Shown one piece after another: positions 10,776 to 22,459 of a stretch of 64,000 nucleotides of DNA. The notes beneath the pieces are model-generated. The model did no database searches. It was not told the DNA's origin and saw only the letters and a program-made list of their open reading frames with translations. Within the stretch, counting starts at the first letter, position 1, and every line of letters starts with the position of its first letter. The stretch lies in NCBI RefSeq assembly GCF_010389155.1, contig NC_057768.1:20023664-20087663 (forward strand), read 5' to 3'. Position numbers and translations under genes: made by a program. The DNA comes from Erigeron canadensis. Taxonomy: Eukaryota; Streptophyta; Magnoliopsida; Asterales; Asteraceae.

Positions 10776-12651
10776 TCAGTAAATAACCCTTATATTTATT
10801 GTGTTCTATACTATGTAAAAATTATTACATGCTTTTAGAAACATTATAAAGCTCAAAACTTGAGTTGATATTGATTTTTTAATAAGTAAACAATTATAAA
10901 TTAAAAAAAATCGACAGTATAATTTTATAATAGATTAATATATTATATAAATTTTAAAAGATAATAAGTATGAACGTAGAATATTTAAAAGAAAAAAACA
11001 AATTAATAATACAAACATAATTAAAGCTAAATTCCCAAATCATTGAAAATAAAAAGTGAAACAAAAGTAATCCATAATAATAAAACATCAACCGAAAAAA
11101 CATTGAAACTAATAAATATTGCAAACAAATTTTTCGGAGATGGTTAGGTGTATATATTCAAAACATACAAATAATATTTTTTATTAAAAGATAATTAGTG
11201 AAGTAACTGGTACATGTTAGAAACAAATAAATAAGCATATAGTAAATTTATCAAAAGTTTTTATCAAAATTTACATATCTTATTCAATTTATGAACCCAT
11301 ATTAAATTAAAGCTTTGTCAAATACTCAATTAAACTACATTGGAAATGCAAATATACAATATATAAAACTTTGTATGCATGAAAGTGTAATATATATACT
11401 ATATAAATAAGTAATTTCTTTATAAGTTATAAAAAAGAATACTATATAAAATTTAATATACCTTGCCACTTTTATTCTAATATTTTCCAAATAATAACAC
11501 ATAAATATTTTAATAACACATTAAATGCAGCCCTAAGGGTTGCTTTTAGTATTTTTCCTACTTAATTTAATTAATCTAATACATGTAATGTAATTATATC
11601 CTACTATAATCATTTTGTGCGGTCATGACGGCATGCTATCAAACAATGTGGTGCTCAATCATATATTTATTTTTTGATAAATACTATAACTTTTACTTCT
11701 TTATTAGACAAACTACCCATATTCCCTTGTCAACTTTCTATCTTTAAAACATACAAAATACTCTTAACTTTCAACACATTTCCAACTCACATACTACATC
11801 TACCCAAAACATCCCTAAAATATTTTCCAACCCTCTATTCAAACTACCTCTCTCCTTTATTCATTAATTCAAATATTTCCACTTTTCTAAATGAAATTAT
11901 TTAAAACACACTTTCCTTAACCCTTAAAATAACTACATTACTCATACATCAATCATTTTTACATTAATAGTTGGATTAATTTCAAATATCGATTTACACT
12001 TTTTGGATTAGATTAATGATGTTATAAATTAAGATAAACCAACAGGGTTGATGGCTAATTGATAAAACTTTTGACCTGAAGATCCACTTGGGTATGAGTC
12101 TACCACATTTGTAAATTAATAGAGAGTTTTTCGAAAATCTTAAGTTCCATTTCAGATATTTATGTAATTTAAAAGTATGAATAATATATTATATATGTCA
12201 TTCTAAACAAAAACACACGCTCAAAAAATACATATTGTAGTTTAAACTTAGTAATGTAACATTATTTCTAATTACATGTTGTTTTATTAGATTGATACAT
12301 ACAATAGTTTAAAGTTAGTAATTTAATACTTGATTTTGTGTAAAAAAAAGTATATGTATTTTTTGAGATTTATATTGTTACACTATATAAAAATGTTTCA
12401 TCAATATTTAATTTTACATCGTCATTATAGAAAGATATAAAAAAATATATATGTTGAACCATTTACGATAAAACTTATTTTTTAATAACAATATTATCTT
12501 TTTTCAGCAGACATCGTCATTATACAAACATATAACATACATATCTTACTAACAATTTTTAATATAAAATATATGTTTTTGAATAGTAAATTAATAATGC
12601 GATTACATTTCAACATACCAAATAATTATATAACTGCTTTAAAATGTATAA
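10776..12651. other. Very AT-rich intergenic DNA
   Basis: No gene is recognised. The open frame at 11674-11904 is low-complexity and lacks family features. Much of this stretch probably belongs to the Helitron that ends at 13660, but no 5' terminus could be fixed. Confidence 0.4.
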
Positions 12652-13424
12652 GGGAGAATTTCATATATACCCAATTTTAAGACCTTAATTACATATTTAC
12701 CCAACTAAAATCAATAATTTCATATTTGCCCAACTTTAAGAAGGATTCTATCATATTTACCCAAATCACAAACTATATTGATTATAATTCTTTAATAACT
12801 CATTTTATTATTAAGTTATTCACCAATATATCATCTAAAGATTGGAGGAAAAAAAAACTAGGCCTCTCCAATTAGCAATCCCATAATGTCATCCTTTTTA
12901 TGCCATCTTGGTAGTTGACAAAATCACCATTCTTTTCTCAACAATCCCTGATGTGAGAAACATAGATTTTATAAAATTATGAATTGCCTTGACTAACTCT
13001 TACGGATGCATCAACCATTTTTTTGAAGCTAATGTAGATGAACTAAATTGTACTTGCCACCATTATTTGCACTACATCCTTTTATGCTTGAAACTAACGT
13101 GTCGCCAATCATTATAAAGGAGTTGAGAACCTTAAATCTTCATAATTTGCTGAACATCAAAACTGTTAGAGACCTCATGAGAAGCATCAAAAAGTAGTTT
13201 ATTTGCAAATGGAGAAATCCATATGAACTTGAATGGTTAGCATATTTACGAATGGATCAAGAACAAGGAATTTGCTGATGTAAACTTAGTTTTAATTCAT
13301 TTTATAATAGAATGGGTAAATATGATAGATAGTTATTCGAAATTGGGTAAATATGAAATTTTTAATTTCAATTGGGTATATATGTAATTATGATGTTAAA
13401 AGTGGATATGTATGAAATTCTCCC
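12652..13424. mobile_element. Non-autonomous Mutator-like element (MULE) with 9-bp target duplication
   Basis: Long inverted repeats of about 110 bp begin GGGAGAATTTCATA on the left and end TATGAAATTCTCCC on the right. They are flanked by perfect 9-bp duplications AATGTATAA (12643-12651 and 13425-13433). A 9-bp duplication and long terminal repeats fit Mutator-like transposons. The roughly 500-bp interior is less AT-rich than the arms, which fits possible captured host DNA (Pack-MULE), but I could not identify a source gene. Confidence 0.88.
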
Positions 13425-13504
13425 AATGTATAAATATGTCAACCTCGAATGCATGACTTATTGTTTTAAGTTAATTTCTAAACATTAAATCACGTGTAAG
13501 TCAG

Positions 13505-13625
13505 CTGTTATATATTAACATTTCTAATCTTTTACAATAATTATAGTATTATGAAATTTTATTGCTATTATATTTCAAAATGTCTAATCTTTTACAATAA
13601 TTATAGTATTGTGAAATTTTATCAT
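13505..13625 (+). repeat. Short tandem duplication
   Basis: TCTAATCTTTTACAATAATT and its following text occur twice, about 60 bp apart, inside the 3' part of a Helitron-like element. It is probably a local duplication in the transposon. Confidence 0.6.
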
Positions 13626-13633
13626 GTTTATCT

Positions 13634-13660
13634 CGCGTATTACGCGGAAAAATAATCTAG
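13634..13660 (+). mobile_element. Helitron 3' terminus (plus orientation)
   Basis: A perfect 6-bp-stem hairpin (CGCGTA T TACGCG) is followed by GAAAAATAATCTAG and then T. This is the canonical Helitron 3' end. The same signature recurs at 17519 (plus) and 46998 (minus), defining one local family. The MULE at 12652-13424 probably lies inside this element. Confidence 0.75.
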
Positions 13661-14109
13661 TATATATATATATGGCTATCATAGCCAAAAGAAAAAAAAT
13701 CGGGTTTGCAAAGTGATCTAGACCATCTAAATTCACAACTAAATTAATCTTGATCCTTTAAACTTAAAGTCAAACTATTCAAACTAAAAAGTCAAACTTT
13801 CAATAAGAAATGTAATATATACAATTTGACAGCTATTTTGTACTAACACAACATACCATAAATTATTTGACACCTATTTCGAATTGTCACATGTACACAG
13901 CCATTTTGAAATTTGAATTACGAGTTTACAAAAATAATACACCATATTGCCTAAAGTGGTATTTTGTACAACACATATAATCAGAAATCAAAATTTATAA
14001 TTAATAAGAAATCCTTACAAATGCTAAGAAGATTTTTTATACCATTATAAATACTACAAACATCTTTTCATTTCAATACATTATAATTTTCTAATTTTCA
14101 AACAAGAAG

Positions 14110-14256
14110 ATGAAAAAAATGATGTCTTTTGTATTCATATATCTTTCTATGTTCTTTTCATATTCCATTCATATGGTTTCATTCCATGCAAAATGTCAAT
14201 ATCCATTTGCTCTTTGCATGTTACATTACTCTATATTACCACATAATGCTAACTAA
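14110..14256 (+). CDS. Candidate small secreted peptide (48 aa), unknown family
   Basis: ATG at 14110 follows a TATAAATA box (about 14045) at a normal promoter distance. The peptide begins MKKMMSFVFIYLSMFFSYSI, a basic start then a hydrophobic run typical of a signal peptide. It continues with two cysteines (residues 29 and 36) and stops at TAA 14254-14256. A possible second exon follows TTTTTATAG at 14281, where open reading gives an N/D/K-rich tail; a separate 56-codon frame (14344-14514) overlaps it. The family was not recognised. Chance open reading in AT-rich DNA is a real alternative. Confidence 0.3.
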   Translation: MKKMMSFVFIYLSMFFSYSIHMVSFHAKCQYPFALCMLHYSILPHNAN

Positions 14257-14514
14257 TATTCAATTTTTATGTTTTTTATAGGATCTAGAAGCCACTAATC
14301 ACTTCAATAACGACAACGACAACAACAACAAAAAAAAGTCAGCATGTGCTTGAATGAAGACATCGACTTGAAGGAGCACATTACTTTTTCAATGAATGAA
14401 AAGTTTAAAAAAGAAAGAGATGATTTATTGACGATAAAAAGAAAACTTAAGGCAAACTTGCAAGCAATGAAATCACAGAACAATATGGTTACAGAAGAAA
14501 ATAGCTTCCAATGA

Positions 14515-15487
14515 CACACTAATGTAATATTAACAATATTCTTTTTAATTCAATGGTACATGTATGTAATCATCATTTAAGAAAAACTCATTCCTAATTG
14601 TCGTGTAAAATAAAAGAAAATCATCATTTACACCACGTACAATAATAAGACAACCTATCGACATGCCCATGATAAAATAAGCAATACCTTAAAAACTGAA
14701 TCTTTTGCACATCACATAAACATGGAGAACATATATAACTAAAGAGACCCCATAACTATATACTCTGGACGGAAATCATGTCCCCATTGGTTGAATAAAA
14801 AAGTGAAAACAAGGATTTTGGCCGGGCTAAATAAAAAAGAGAAAACTCTATAGTTATATATGGTCGGTAAAGGTCGCTTTGAAAATCAACTTTTTAAACA
14901 ATGCGTGTGAGAATTTTATAATAACCTCTTCTGAGTTCAACAAAAAATCTTATGACATAAAGCTCTATATTGTGAAGGAAATAATACCATTAGGGGTCAT
15001 ATGCAGAGAAAATATATGTATAACAATGTAGAGATTATGAGTGTGGTATTCCATCATAACTTCCATCTTATGATCTGATCTAAAATATTTGGCAGACAAC
15101 TTTGTCATCCTCAATCCAATATTTTCAATGATAGTTGTTTGAGGTTCCTTTATGTTTATTTCCCAAAGCCCAAAACTAGAGTCAAACTAAAGGTAAAAAA
15201 ACCAATAATATATTTATTTCAGCCATAAAATTGAATGCCAAATTATTTGGGGGCTTTAGGCAATTGCTACCCATTTATAGTATAGAGCAGGCTATTGGTA
15301 CTATGTAGCGTATTTTAACAGTTTAGGCTATTGGTCAAAACTCAATACTTTTATTAAGAAGAGGTACAAGTAAGATTAATTTAATTTTAATACTTGAATT
15401 AGTGATCATTTACAATATCCATTGTTCTTCACATTGGGTCGATTTTAGTCGAACACACCTTATAGCCAACTTCTACATTTATAATAA
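14515..15487. other. AT-rich intergenic DNA
   Basis: No gene or repeat structure was recognised beyond general AT-richness. Helitron-like text begins at its right end. Confidence 0.4.
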
Positions 15488-15530
15488 CTAGCACGGAACC
15501 CGCGCTATGCGACGGTGTTCGTGGCGATGT
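15488..15530 (-). mobile_element. Helitron-like 3' terminus (minus orientation)
   Basis: On the minus strand a GC-rich imperfect hairpin (CGTCGCATAGCGCG) is followed by GGTTCCGTGCTAG and then T. A related but weaker minus-strand end lies near 16360-16392. The body should extend to higher coordinates. Confidence 0.5.
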
Positions 15531-15804
15531 TGGTGTTGGTGGGAGGAGACTGTTGGTGATAGAGACGACGTCGAGTGGTATTTGAAATTGATGTAAAGGT
15601 AATTGATGTAAAGAGCTAATTGAAATATTTTAAAAGATTAATGACTAATAGTGTAATATATCATTAAGGATATTTTAGACATTTTCTCTCATGTAACTTT
15701 CAACATGAGAGCTATTTATAATATAGTATAGATAAACGTATTACGATATAGGAAGATATAACACCTGAACCAACTATAAACCCTAAAAAGGGGGGGGGGG
15801 TGTT

Positions 15805-16030
15805 TCAATGGGTGGGAACTATGTGGTCTCATTTATCGTCATGGTACCCACAACGCACAATGTATAGAACTCGTGTGTGCTGACTCACCGTTCTCACACA
15901 TGGGTCACTGGATATAGTTTCAGCTCTTGTCTTTAGAAAAATTTAAACCTGTGACTTGCATCTTTTTGACCCATGTGATCACATGATGGCGGTACCAATT
16001 GATCGTCAATTGGTACTATAAACCTTATAC
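15805..16030 (+). repeat. SINE-like repeat, copy 1
   Basis: The text beginning ATGGGTGGGAAC closely matches the start of the repeat at 37366. Further on, AAACCTGTGACTTG resembles the region around the tRNA-type B box of plant SINEs. There is no coding potential. The assignment rests on two similar copies and motif resemblance only. Confidence 0.35.
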
Positions 16031-16600
16031 TACCCCTTACTTATCACGAGATAAATTGTTCATATGACATTTACATTTTAATTTCTTAACCGATCATGTT
16101 CTAAATATTGTTATGCCATCGTTGATGTCTAATTATATATGCTTTTAGTATGTTTAATAATTACATTATATGGCTAAGTAATCTGAAAAATTGTATAGTA
16201 GTTCTTTGTAGCTTTATAACATGTCAAACTATGTCGGAGATGATTCTAATCTGGAGCTACTAAATTGTTCTCCAGCTATCTTATGTATAGGTTTGCAACG
16301 TTTAATGTTACGCCTTACTAACAAAAGCTGGATGTTTGAACTTTTGTTAATTCATATCCTTACGAGTATGGTATTCGCGTAATGCGACGGCAGTAGTGGG
16401 AAAGGCGGTCTGTTTTATTAGAGATTTTGGGTAGTTACGGAAAGAAAAAAAACAAAAAAGTCCAAGGGCAAATCCGGTAATTCAAAAGTAGAATTACCTA
16501 ATATAAAAATAGGCCATTTATATTATAAGGTATTATAGATATATAAAGTAGTATAAACAAATCGTTTGTGTACTCATACGTATAAATTCATTGTTTGTAA

Positions 16601-16628
16601 CCCGGTCAACGACCGGGTATTGATCTAG
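16601..16628 (+). mobile_element. Helitron 3' terminus (plus orientation)
   Basis: A perfect hairpin (CCCGGTC AAC GACCGGG, 16601-16617) is followed by TATTGATCTAG and then T. The hairpin differs from that at 13660, so this is a second Helitron family or subfamily. Confidence 0.75.
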
Positions 16629-17488
16629 TATATATATATAACAAGCTTCTAAATTCATACCTAAACAAATAGGAACCCTTGTATGAATTACAACTTTGAT
16701 TTACAACCATTAGATCAAATTTAATTATTTTATCTTTAATAAATGACGATATTAATACTTTCACTTTATATGATTTGTCAAAACATACCCTTCTTAATTA
16801 TTATAATATACTATAAGTAATATATAAATAATATAATTATAATAATATGTTGATCGATTTCCATGTTGTTGTTAACGTACTCATCTAATGATGGTATCAT
16901 AATATACAATAAACAAATATGTTGCCCGTATTTAATATACGGGACTTGACTTACGACGTTATTAATAATTTTTTAATTTGATAAGATTAACAACATAATC
17001 AAATTTTATTTAAGTGAAACTGAACATTTGAATGGGTTGATAATTAGTTAGGAAAATTGCATTTTGTTATATGTAAAGATAGAAATATATTTACTTGGTG
17101 GTGGTCATTGTAAAAACATCGCAATAATGTACAGTTTTGGAATAACAATGGGGCTCAAAACCCGCGGAAGGCGGCACTGAGCAGTTACTTACTTACTTAC
17201 TTACTTAATGCAATAAGCTATGACCTTTATTATATTGTATTTGCTTCGTTTCTTTGAAAATAGCAAACGTGGTAGTTTTTTTTTTCCTTGGACTCATAGC
17301 AAATTAGCCTGAGTCATTTGACGTAATTTTATCTTACCCTGGTGCCTTGCCATAGTATTTAGTAACAAATTCAGTCGTCTCAACAGAACTTATTAAGATT
17401 GATACCCTTGTCATTTTAACATCTTTTATTTATATTTGACAAAATATTAGTTTATCACATATTAACATTTTAATAGATCTATAAGTAT
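16629..17488. other. AT-rich stretch between two Helitron ends
   Basis: No gene is seen. A (TTAC)n microsatellite lies at about 17183-17206. Probably the body of the Helitron ending at 17519. Confidence 0.4.
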
Positions 17489-17519
17489 TCCTCGCGTATT
17501 ATGCGGGAAAATAATCTAG
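17489..17519 (+). mobile_element. Helitron 3' terminus (plus orientation)
   Basis: The hairpin CGCGTATTATGCG is followed by GGAAAATAATCTAG, nearly identical to the end at 13660. The next base is A rather than the usual T, so this copy may be mutated after CTAG. Confidence 0.6.
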
Positions 17520-17633
17520 ATGTATATAATATGTATTATATATTTAATAGATTAATAAATAATATATATCCTGATAATAATAATACTATATATATCCTGA
17601 TAATAATAATACTATCTATCTTTTATCTTATCT

Positions 17634-18562
17634 TGTGAAGTCCCTCACTCGATGGTTTAACCCACAAGTGTAGAATAACAAGTCAAGTAATCACTAGAGA
17701 TGACTAGTATTAAATGTCAAGTAAGCATTAGATTGGACTAGTATTACGATTAATATAAATGCAAGAATATATATAACGTAATACGTACTTAAGCAATATA
17801 AAGATAAACAAATAAGTAAATGGTGAGACACAATGTAACTTTCAAGTGTATTTTATTTATTGATGTTAAATAAAATACAAGGTTGTTGCGGAACAAGATA
17901 TTACAAAGTATCTAAACAACCTATGAAATACAAGTGATCTAATCTTTGCTAAATAAACTCTTTGATCGAAATACTTAAAGTTGTGAAGTATGACTGTTTA
18001 GATCGAGAGTATTTGAGCAAAGGCACCAAATTACAAAAGTATGTAATTTGGACGAGGAAGTGACTTGATATTTATAGGCAAAAAGAATAAATACATTAAT
18101 TCCTTAAAAGCATTGATTAAAGTACAAGAATAAAGTCACATGACAGTGACTTGTCTTCTAATTAACCAACCACCTTTACATGCGTGTAAGGCTTTTAACA
18201 AAAGACAAATGGATTGTCCGGTTAAAGGCATGTAAAGGCATAAAGTCAATTCCTCGTAATCAGTGTTCAGACTTGTAAGGTCTAGAACACTGACAAGGAC
18301 TCCAGTCAGGAGATCTGGTAAGTCTTCCAGTGAGCTCCGCTATTTGTCAGACTTCTTTCTTCAGACTTCAGTCTTCGACTTCAGTGAGAGTGTTCTTCAG
18401 TGGAAAGATCTTGACTGGAGTGAAGTCCAGTGAACAAATCTGGTGGAATCCAGATTTCTATACAAGTAAGTTGTTCACTAGTCTTCACATAATTTCTGGA
18501 CAAATCTTCAGAGGGCTCCAGTAGTTACGTCTGGAGCGAGTCCAGTAAATCTGGACCTAACA
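17634..18562 (-). repeat. Element A 3' LTR
   Basis: On the minus strand the LTR begins TGTTAGGTCCAG and ends GGACTTCACA, giving 929 bp with TG..CA ends. Its end matches the 42-bp 5' LTR remnant at 29262-29303, including ACTCGATGGTTTAACCC, with one difference (TGTGAAG versus TGTAAAG). The segment nearest the extra ORF is full of CTGGA/TCCAG motifs, also frequent through the element. Confidence 0.85.
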
Positions 18563-18848
18563 AATTCCCCCTGTTTGTTTAGAAATTATGCAAGGATTTT
18601 CAAGCTTGTATCTATACAAGTTTGTGCTTGAAAAATCCTTGAGAAATTTGACTAAGTCTAATTTAAATTTCTGGAGAGCCACTTTATAGATCATCAGTGT
18701 TCCCAATTTGTACATTTTGATTTCTAGACTTAATCTGGATAAGTACTTGTAAAAAAAAATAGTAATTGCAACATATATTTACAAACATCAACTGGAGGAA
18801 AGTTACAATTTTATCAACATGAAAATAAATACAAGTACAATATTAGAG

Positions 18849-20312
18849 TCAGGCCTTTTTCTTTTCAGCATGCCCAGATGGCTCTTCAGTGGCCTTCCTT
18901 TTTACACCTGGAGATGACGACGAAGTAAGAGAAGTCCTTAAGCCCAGCTCCATCTCCATCAATTCCTTTCTCCTCCATTCCTTGCCAATCCTCTTCATAA
19001 AGTATTTCACATCCTGGGAGACATCTTTACCCCTGAATGAAAGCCCAATCTCTCTTAACTCTGACCATCCAAAAGCCCTGATTGAGGTGTCCTTCCTTTC
19101 ATCAGTAAAGTTCCCTTCTCTGAAGAGTTTGACATGGAACTTAGAGAAGTTATCATGATTTTCAGCTAGATGGATCTCAGCACCCATTATTGGTCGGACA
19201 TCAGCTCTAAATTGTGACAAATGTTCATACTTTTCCTTTGTCTGAGCCCTTTTCACCATTTCATCCACTTCCCTTGACACTTTTCTCTGTTCAGCCACTT
19301 GTTGAAATTTTTCTTTATTAATTCTTTCAGTTGTGTTCAAGGGAATGAAGGTACTGAGATCTGCATCTCTGGCAGCTTTGGATTTCTTGACTGGTGCCTT
19401 GGGCAAACCCTTAACTTTCTTCCTATATTCATGCTCCAGAGCCGTTGCATTACTCCTTACTTGTTGCTGGAGATTTTTCAGTTCCTCTCTTCTCTGGGCA
19501 ATAAGATCCAGTATGCTTACCCCATAAATTTCAGAATCATAAACTTGTTCATCCTGAGCATACATGGATCGAATATAGACATCATCCAAGGCATCCATAC
19601 ATTTCTTCAGCTTGGGATCATCCTTCATCTTCTTGTATACTTCAATTTGTACGCCCAACCTACCAGCATTGTAAGAATCCAGAGTCCCATGCCTGGCCAT
19701 ATCCAACTGGTGAGCAATCAAGTCATCTTTTAAATTTTTCTTGAAGATTTTGATTAAGATGCACTCTTGCTCCAGTCTCTTTGCTTTGGCCTCATCAGCA
19801 GATACATACTCGTCTGCCTCATTTGTTGGTTCCCTAGATACCACTTTCTTGCTTTTGAGACTTTTCATTGTTGTAGTAATATCTGGGAGCTTTTCAAAAA
19901 CTGGCTCACTGGCATCAGTACCAGCAGCCTCTTTCTCAACATGTTCACTGGCTTCAGTACCAGTGACATCTTCACCAATCACCTTCTTCCAAACCTCTAT
20001 CTTCTTGCTGAGATCAACCTTCTCAGTTCCAGAACCAGAACCTTTCCCCTTGGAAGCATCTCCAGACTGAAGATGATTCCACACCTGGTCCAGTGTATGT
20101 CTGTCAGAGGAGTCAAATGTACGACCAAACACTGGAGCTATGTTGTTTACGGTTTTCCTCAACTTCATCACTTCCTTTTTGATTATCTCAAGATCCTGAG
20201 GAAAGTGGCGAGGCAACTGGGCATCAATCATCTTCATAACTTCAAGCAACAACCCATCTCGGAGATTTCTAAGGAGAGTTTCAGACACCTCCTCAGTGAT
20301 TTCTTTCAACAT
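18849..20312 (-). CDS. Element A extra ORF, distal part (487 codons, coiled-coil)
   Basis: The frame lies between pol and the 3' LTR, where Sireviruses carry an envelope-like or accessory ORF. It is hydrophilic and charged with long helical stretches (for example KRLEQECILIKIFKKNLKDD) and ends GVKRKATEEPSGHAEKKKA, a nuclear-signal-like basic tail. No membrane segment is seen. The same frame stays open upstream of its first ATG back to about 20425 and overlaps the end of the 682-codon frame, so it is probably the second part of one longer protein divided by a single frame change. The function was not recognised. Confidence 0.6.
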   Translation of the reverse strand: MLKEITEEVSETLLRNLRDGLLLEVMKMIDAQLPRHFPQDLEIIKKEVMKLRKTVNNIAPVFGRTFDSSDRHTLDQVWNHLQSGDASKGKGSGSGTEKVDLSKKIEVWKKVIGEDVTGTEASEHVEKEAAGTDASEPVFEKLPDITTTMKSLKSKKVVSREPTNEADEYVSADEAKAKRLEQECILIKIFKKNLKDDLIAHQLDMARHGTLDSYNAGRLGVQIEVYKKMKDDPKLKKCMDALDDVYIRSMYAQDEQVYDSEIYGVSILDLIAQRREELKNLQQQVRSNATALEHEYRKKVKGLPKAPVKKSKAARDADLSTFIPLNTTERINKEKFQQVAEQRKVSREVDEMVKRAQTKEKYEHLSQFRADVRPIMGAEIHLAENHDNFSKFHVKLFREGNFTDERKDTSIRAFGWSELREIGLSFRGKDVSQDVKYFMKRIGKEWRRKELMEMELGLRTSLTSSSSPGVKRKATEEPSGHAEKKKA

Positions 20313-20410
20313 GTTTCCCCTGAACTTCCTAACAACTTCATCACTGAGGGTGCTGACTACTGAGTTTTTCTCCAGAGTTGGCCTACTCTCCAGAGAGCTT
20401 ATTCTGGTGG

Positions 20411-22459
20411 TTAGATCTGAACATCACCAGCCAGACTTGCCAGAGGTTGAGCAACTTCAGTTTGAATGGCAGTCTGGACACTTCTTACCACATCCTCCTT
20501 GATACCCTGGACTGCAACTTGTATTGATTCAGAATTTCTATTTGTAGCTATGACAAGTTCATCCAGCTTCTTAAAGACAATTTTCTCATTACCAGCAAAA
20601 ACATTCATTTCTGACTTAAGATTATTGGAAATGATAGATTTGAAGTCAGAAATAACTTGAGAAGACGCCTGAAGTGATCTCTCCAGGTCCGCCACCTTAT
20701 CAAAAAGGCCTTGGACCTCAGTTGAAAAAGAAGAGAAGAGACCACTGGAAGGATTGTTAGTTCTGGTGATAGTTGATACTGGCAACACCCTTGTGATACC
20801 TTCAGTTGGATGGGTGACTGCCAGTGGTTCAAAATGTGGAATTTCTGGAGCAGAGGATGATTCAAGTGTTGTTGTTGTTTGTTCTGGAAGGGGTGTTGGT
20901 GTATTTACTGGGGGTGGAGGAGGCATATCAGATAGAATTGACTGGGAGACAGAGTGAATGGTGCGATCAATTACTTCTTCTCCCAGAAAACTCATGTTTA
21001 CATCAAAGTCATTGTCCTCAGATAGTGGAGAATCAACCATATCCCAATCTGGGCCAGTTCCACCTGCCTGGTCCTCTACTTGTACATTCTCCACCCCAAC
21101 ATTCAGATCAATCTGAGCCACCTGCTCCAGATTCTCTCCTTCAACCTGCCTAGTTTGTTCCCCTTCAACTTCTTCAACAATTAGGGACCCATCAGCAGCC
21201 ATGATGTCCCCACTCTCAACAGTTGCCACTGGAATTACAAGAGGTGATCCAGATCCTCTTTCTTGTTCACCACTTCCTTCTACTTGTACTGGGGAAGTGG
21301 TTACTGGAGCAGTCTCCTGACCCATTTCTCCAGAATCTTGATAAGTAGATTCTGGAAGGACTGATACAGGAACTCTGTCTCTCCTCAGACGACGAGTTTT
21401 ATTTCTTGGCCGGGTGGGGTTAGGTGGAATTTCAACAATATCCACAGCAGGCTGTTGAAGATCTGGGGCGATCTGGGAAATAGGTTGTACCCTTTTAGCA
21501 GTAGTTTCATCAACAATTTCCTCCTCATTATGAGGCTCACCAGCAACCTCCTCATCCGGTGATGATGCAATTGCATCTTCTTGAATCCTGAACTGATAGA
21601 GCATCACCGATGGGATGTCGACCTCAGTAGGAGATGAGGTCAACTGGTTGAGGTCCCTCAGGTATTCACACATCGAAAAATGAGTTGTATTTACATTGTA
21701 CTCATTCTTCAAGGCCTTTCTAAAAATGATGGACAGAAAGCGAATATATGGAATGAAGGCCTTCCTGCTCTTGACCCTCAGTCTGTCCACCAGATCATTA
21801 AAAAAGATCTGGGCAAAGTCCACCCTGTATCCATTCCATAGGCAGTAAGCAATCTGAAGCTGTGTCTGGTTAATCTGATCCAGACCTCCAGAACTGCCAC
21901 CCAAACACTCAACCAGATGAGTGAAGAAATATCTCCATGAGTCTGTCAGCCTGCTCATATATACAGTGCCTTTCCTGAGCAGCTGACCATTCTCGTCCAC
22001 TATCTCTGTGTGCCCCATCAGCCTGCACACCTCTCTGGTATTGATTCCAGATGGAATCTCTATTGGCATCTCATTCTCATCAAAATAATTCATCCTCAAA
22101 GCATCTCTGAGGGAATCAATGGTAATGGTGAAGTGTTTGGTGCCTTGCTTTAAGGTGTAGTGGATGGAATCATCACTTTCCACGTACACCGCAGTATACC
22201 GGAATTCACAAAGGTATTCATGGTACATTTTGCCCGGATTAAGAGTTAGGGCACCATAGAGTGGGCTACTTAAGAAAAAGCTGTTCAACCTTCCAATGAT
22301 AGAAGTGGCGGTGTGATTTGCTGAGAGTTTTGCCATCCAGTTATTCATATTTATGCGGATGGCATCAGCAGAAAGAGATATATGTGATGCCTTCTTGACA
22401 TTATCGACAGGATTGTAGTTTGCAGCAAGGAGATTTTTAGGAGATGGTTTAGGAGCCAT
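20411..22459 (-). CDS. Element A extra ORF, proximal part (682 codons)
   Basis: ATG at 22457-22459 begins MAPKPSPKNLLAANYNPVDN. Residues up to about 280 form a folded-looking domain (text such as LDQINQTQLQIAYCLWNGYR and KAFIPYIRFLSIIF) of a type often seen in plant retrotransposon accessory ORFs. Residues 300-560 are a P/E/T/S-rich linker, and the C-terminus turns into a coiled coil that carries on in another frame into the downstream ORF. It follows pol without a promoter of its own being obvious. An envelope role is often proposed for this position, but no signal peptide or transmembrane helix is evident, so I do not assign that function. Confidence 0.6.
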   Translation of the reverse strand: MAPKPSPKNLLAANYNPVDNVKKASHISLSADAIRINMNNWMAKLSANHTATSIIGRLNSFFLSSPLYGALTLNPGKMYHEYLCEFRYTAVYVESDDSIHYTLKQGTKHFTITIDSLRDALRMNYFDENEMPIEIPSGINTREVCRLMGHTEIVDENGQLLRKGTVYMSRLTDSWRYFFTHLVECLGGSSGGLDQINQTQLQIAYCLWNGYRVDFAQIFFNDLVDRLRVKSRKAFIPYIRFLSIIFRKALKNEYNVNTTHFSMCEYLRDLNQLTSSPTEVDIPSVMLYQFRIQEDAIASSPDEEVAGEPHNEEEIVDETTAKRVQPISQIAPDLQQPAVDIVEIPPNPTRPRNKTRRLRRDRVPVSVLPESTYQDSGEMGQETAPVTTSPVQVEGSGEQERGSGSPLVIPVATVESGDIMAADGSLIVEEVEGEQTRQVEGENLEQVAQIDLNVGVENVQVEDQAGGTGPDWDMVDSPLSEDNDFDVNMSFLGEEVIDRTIHSVSQSILSDMPPPPPVNTPTPLPEQTTTTLESSSAPEIPHFEPLAVTHPTEGITRVLPVSTITRTNNPSSGLFSSFSTEVQGLFDKVADLERSLQASSQVISDFKSIISNNLKSEMNVFAGNEKIVFKKLDELVIATNRNSESIQVAVQGIKEDVVRSVQTAIQTEVAQPLASLAGDVQI

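Noticed and set aside
18889..20363. Several plus-strand frames of 64-198 codons
   Set aside because: They are antisense shadows of the extra ORF of element A.
20411..22459. Calling the extra ORF of element A an envelope gene
   Set aside because: No signal peptide, membrane helix or cleavage site is visible; only the position is envelope-like.
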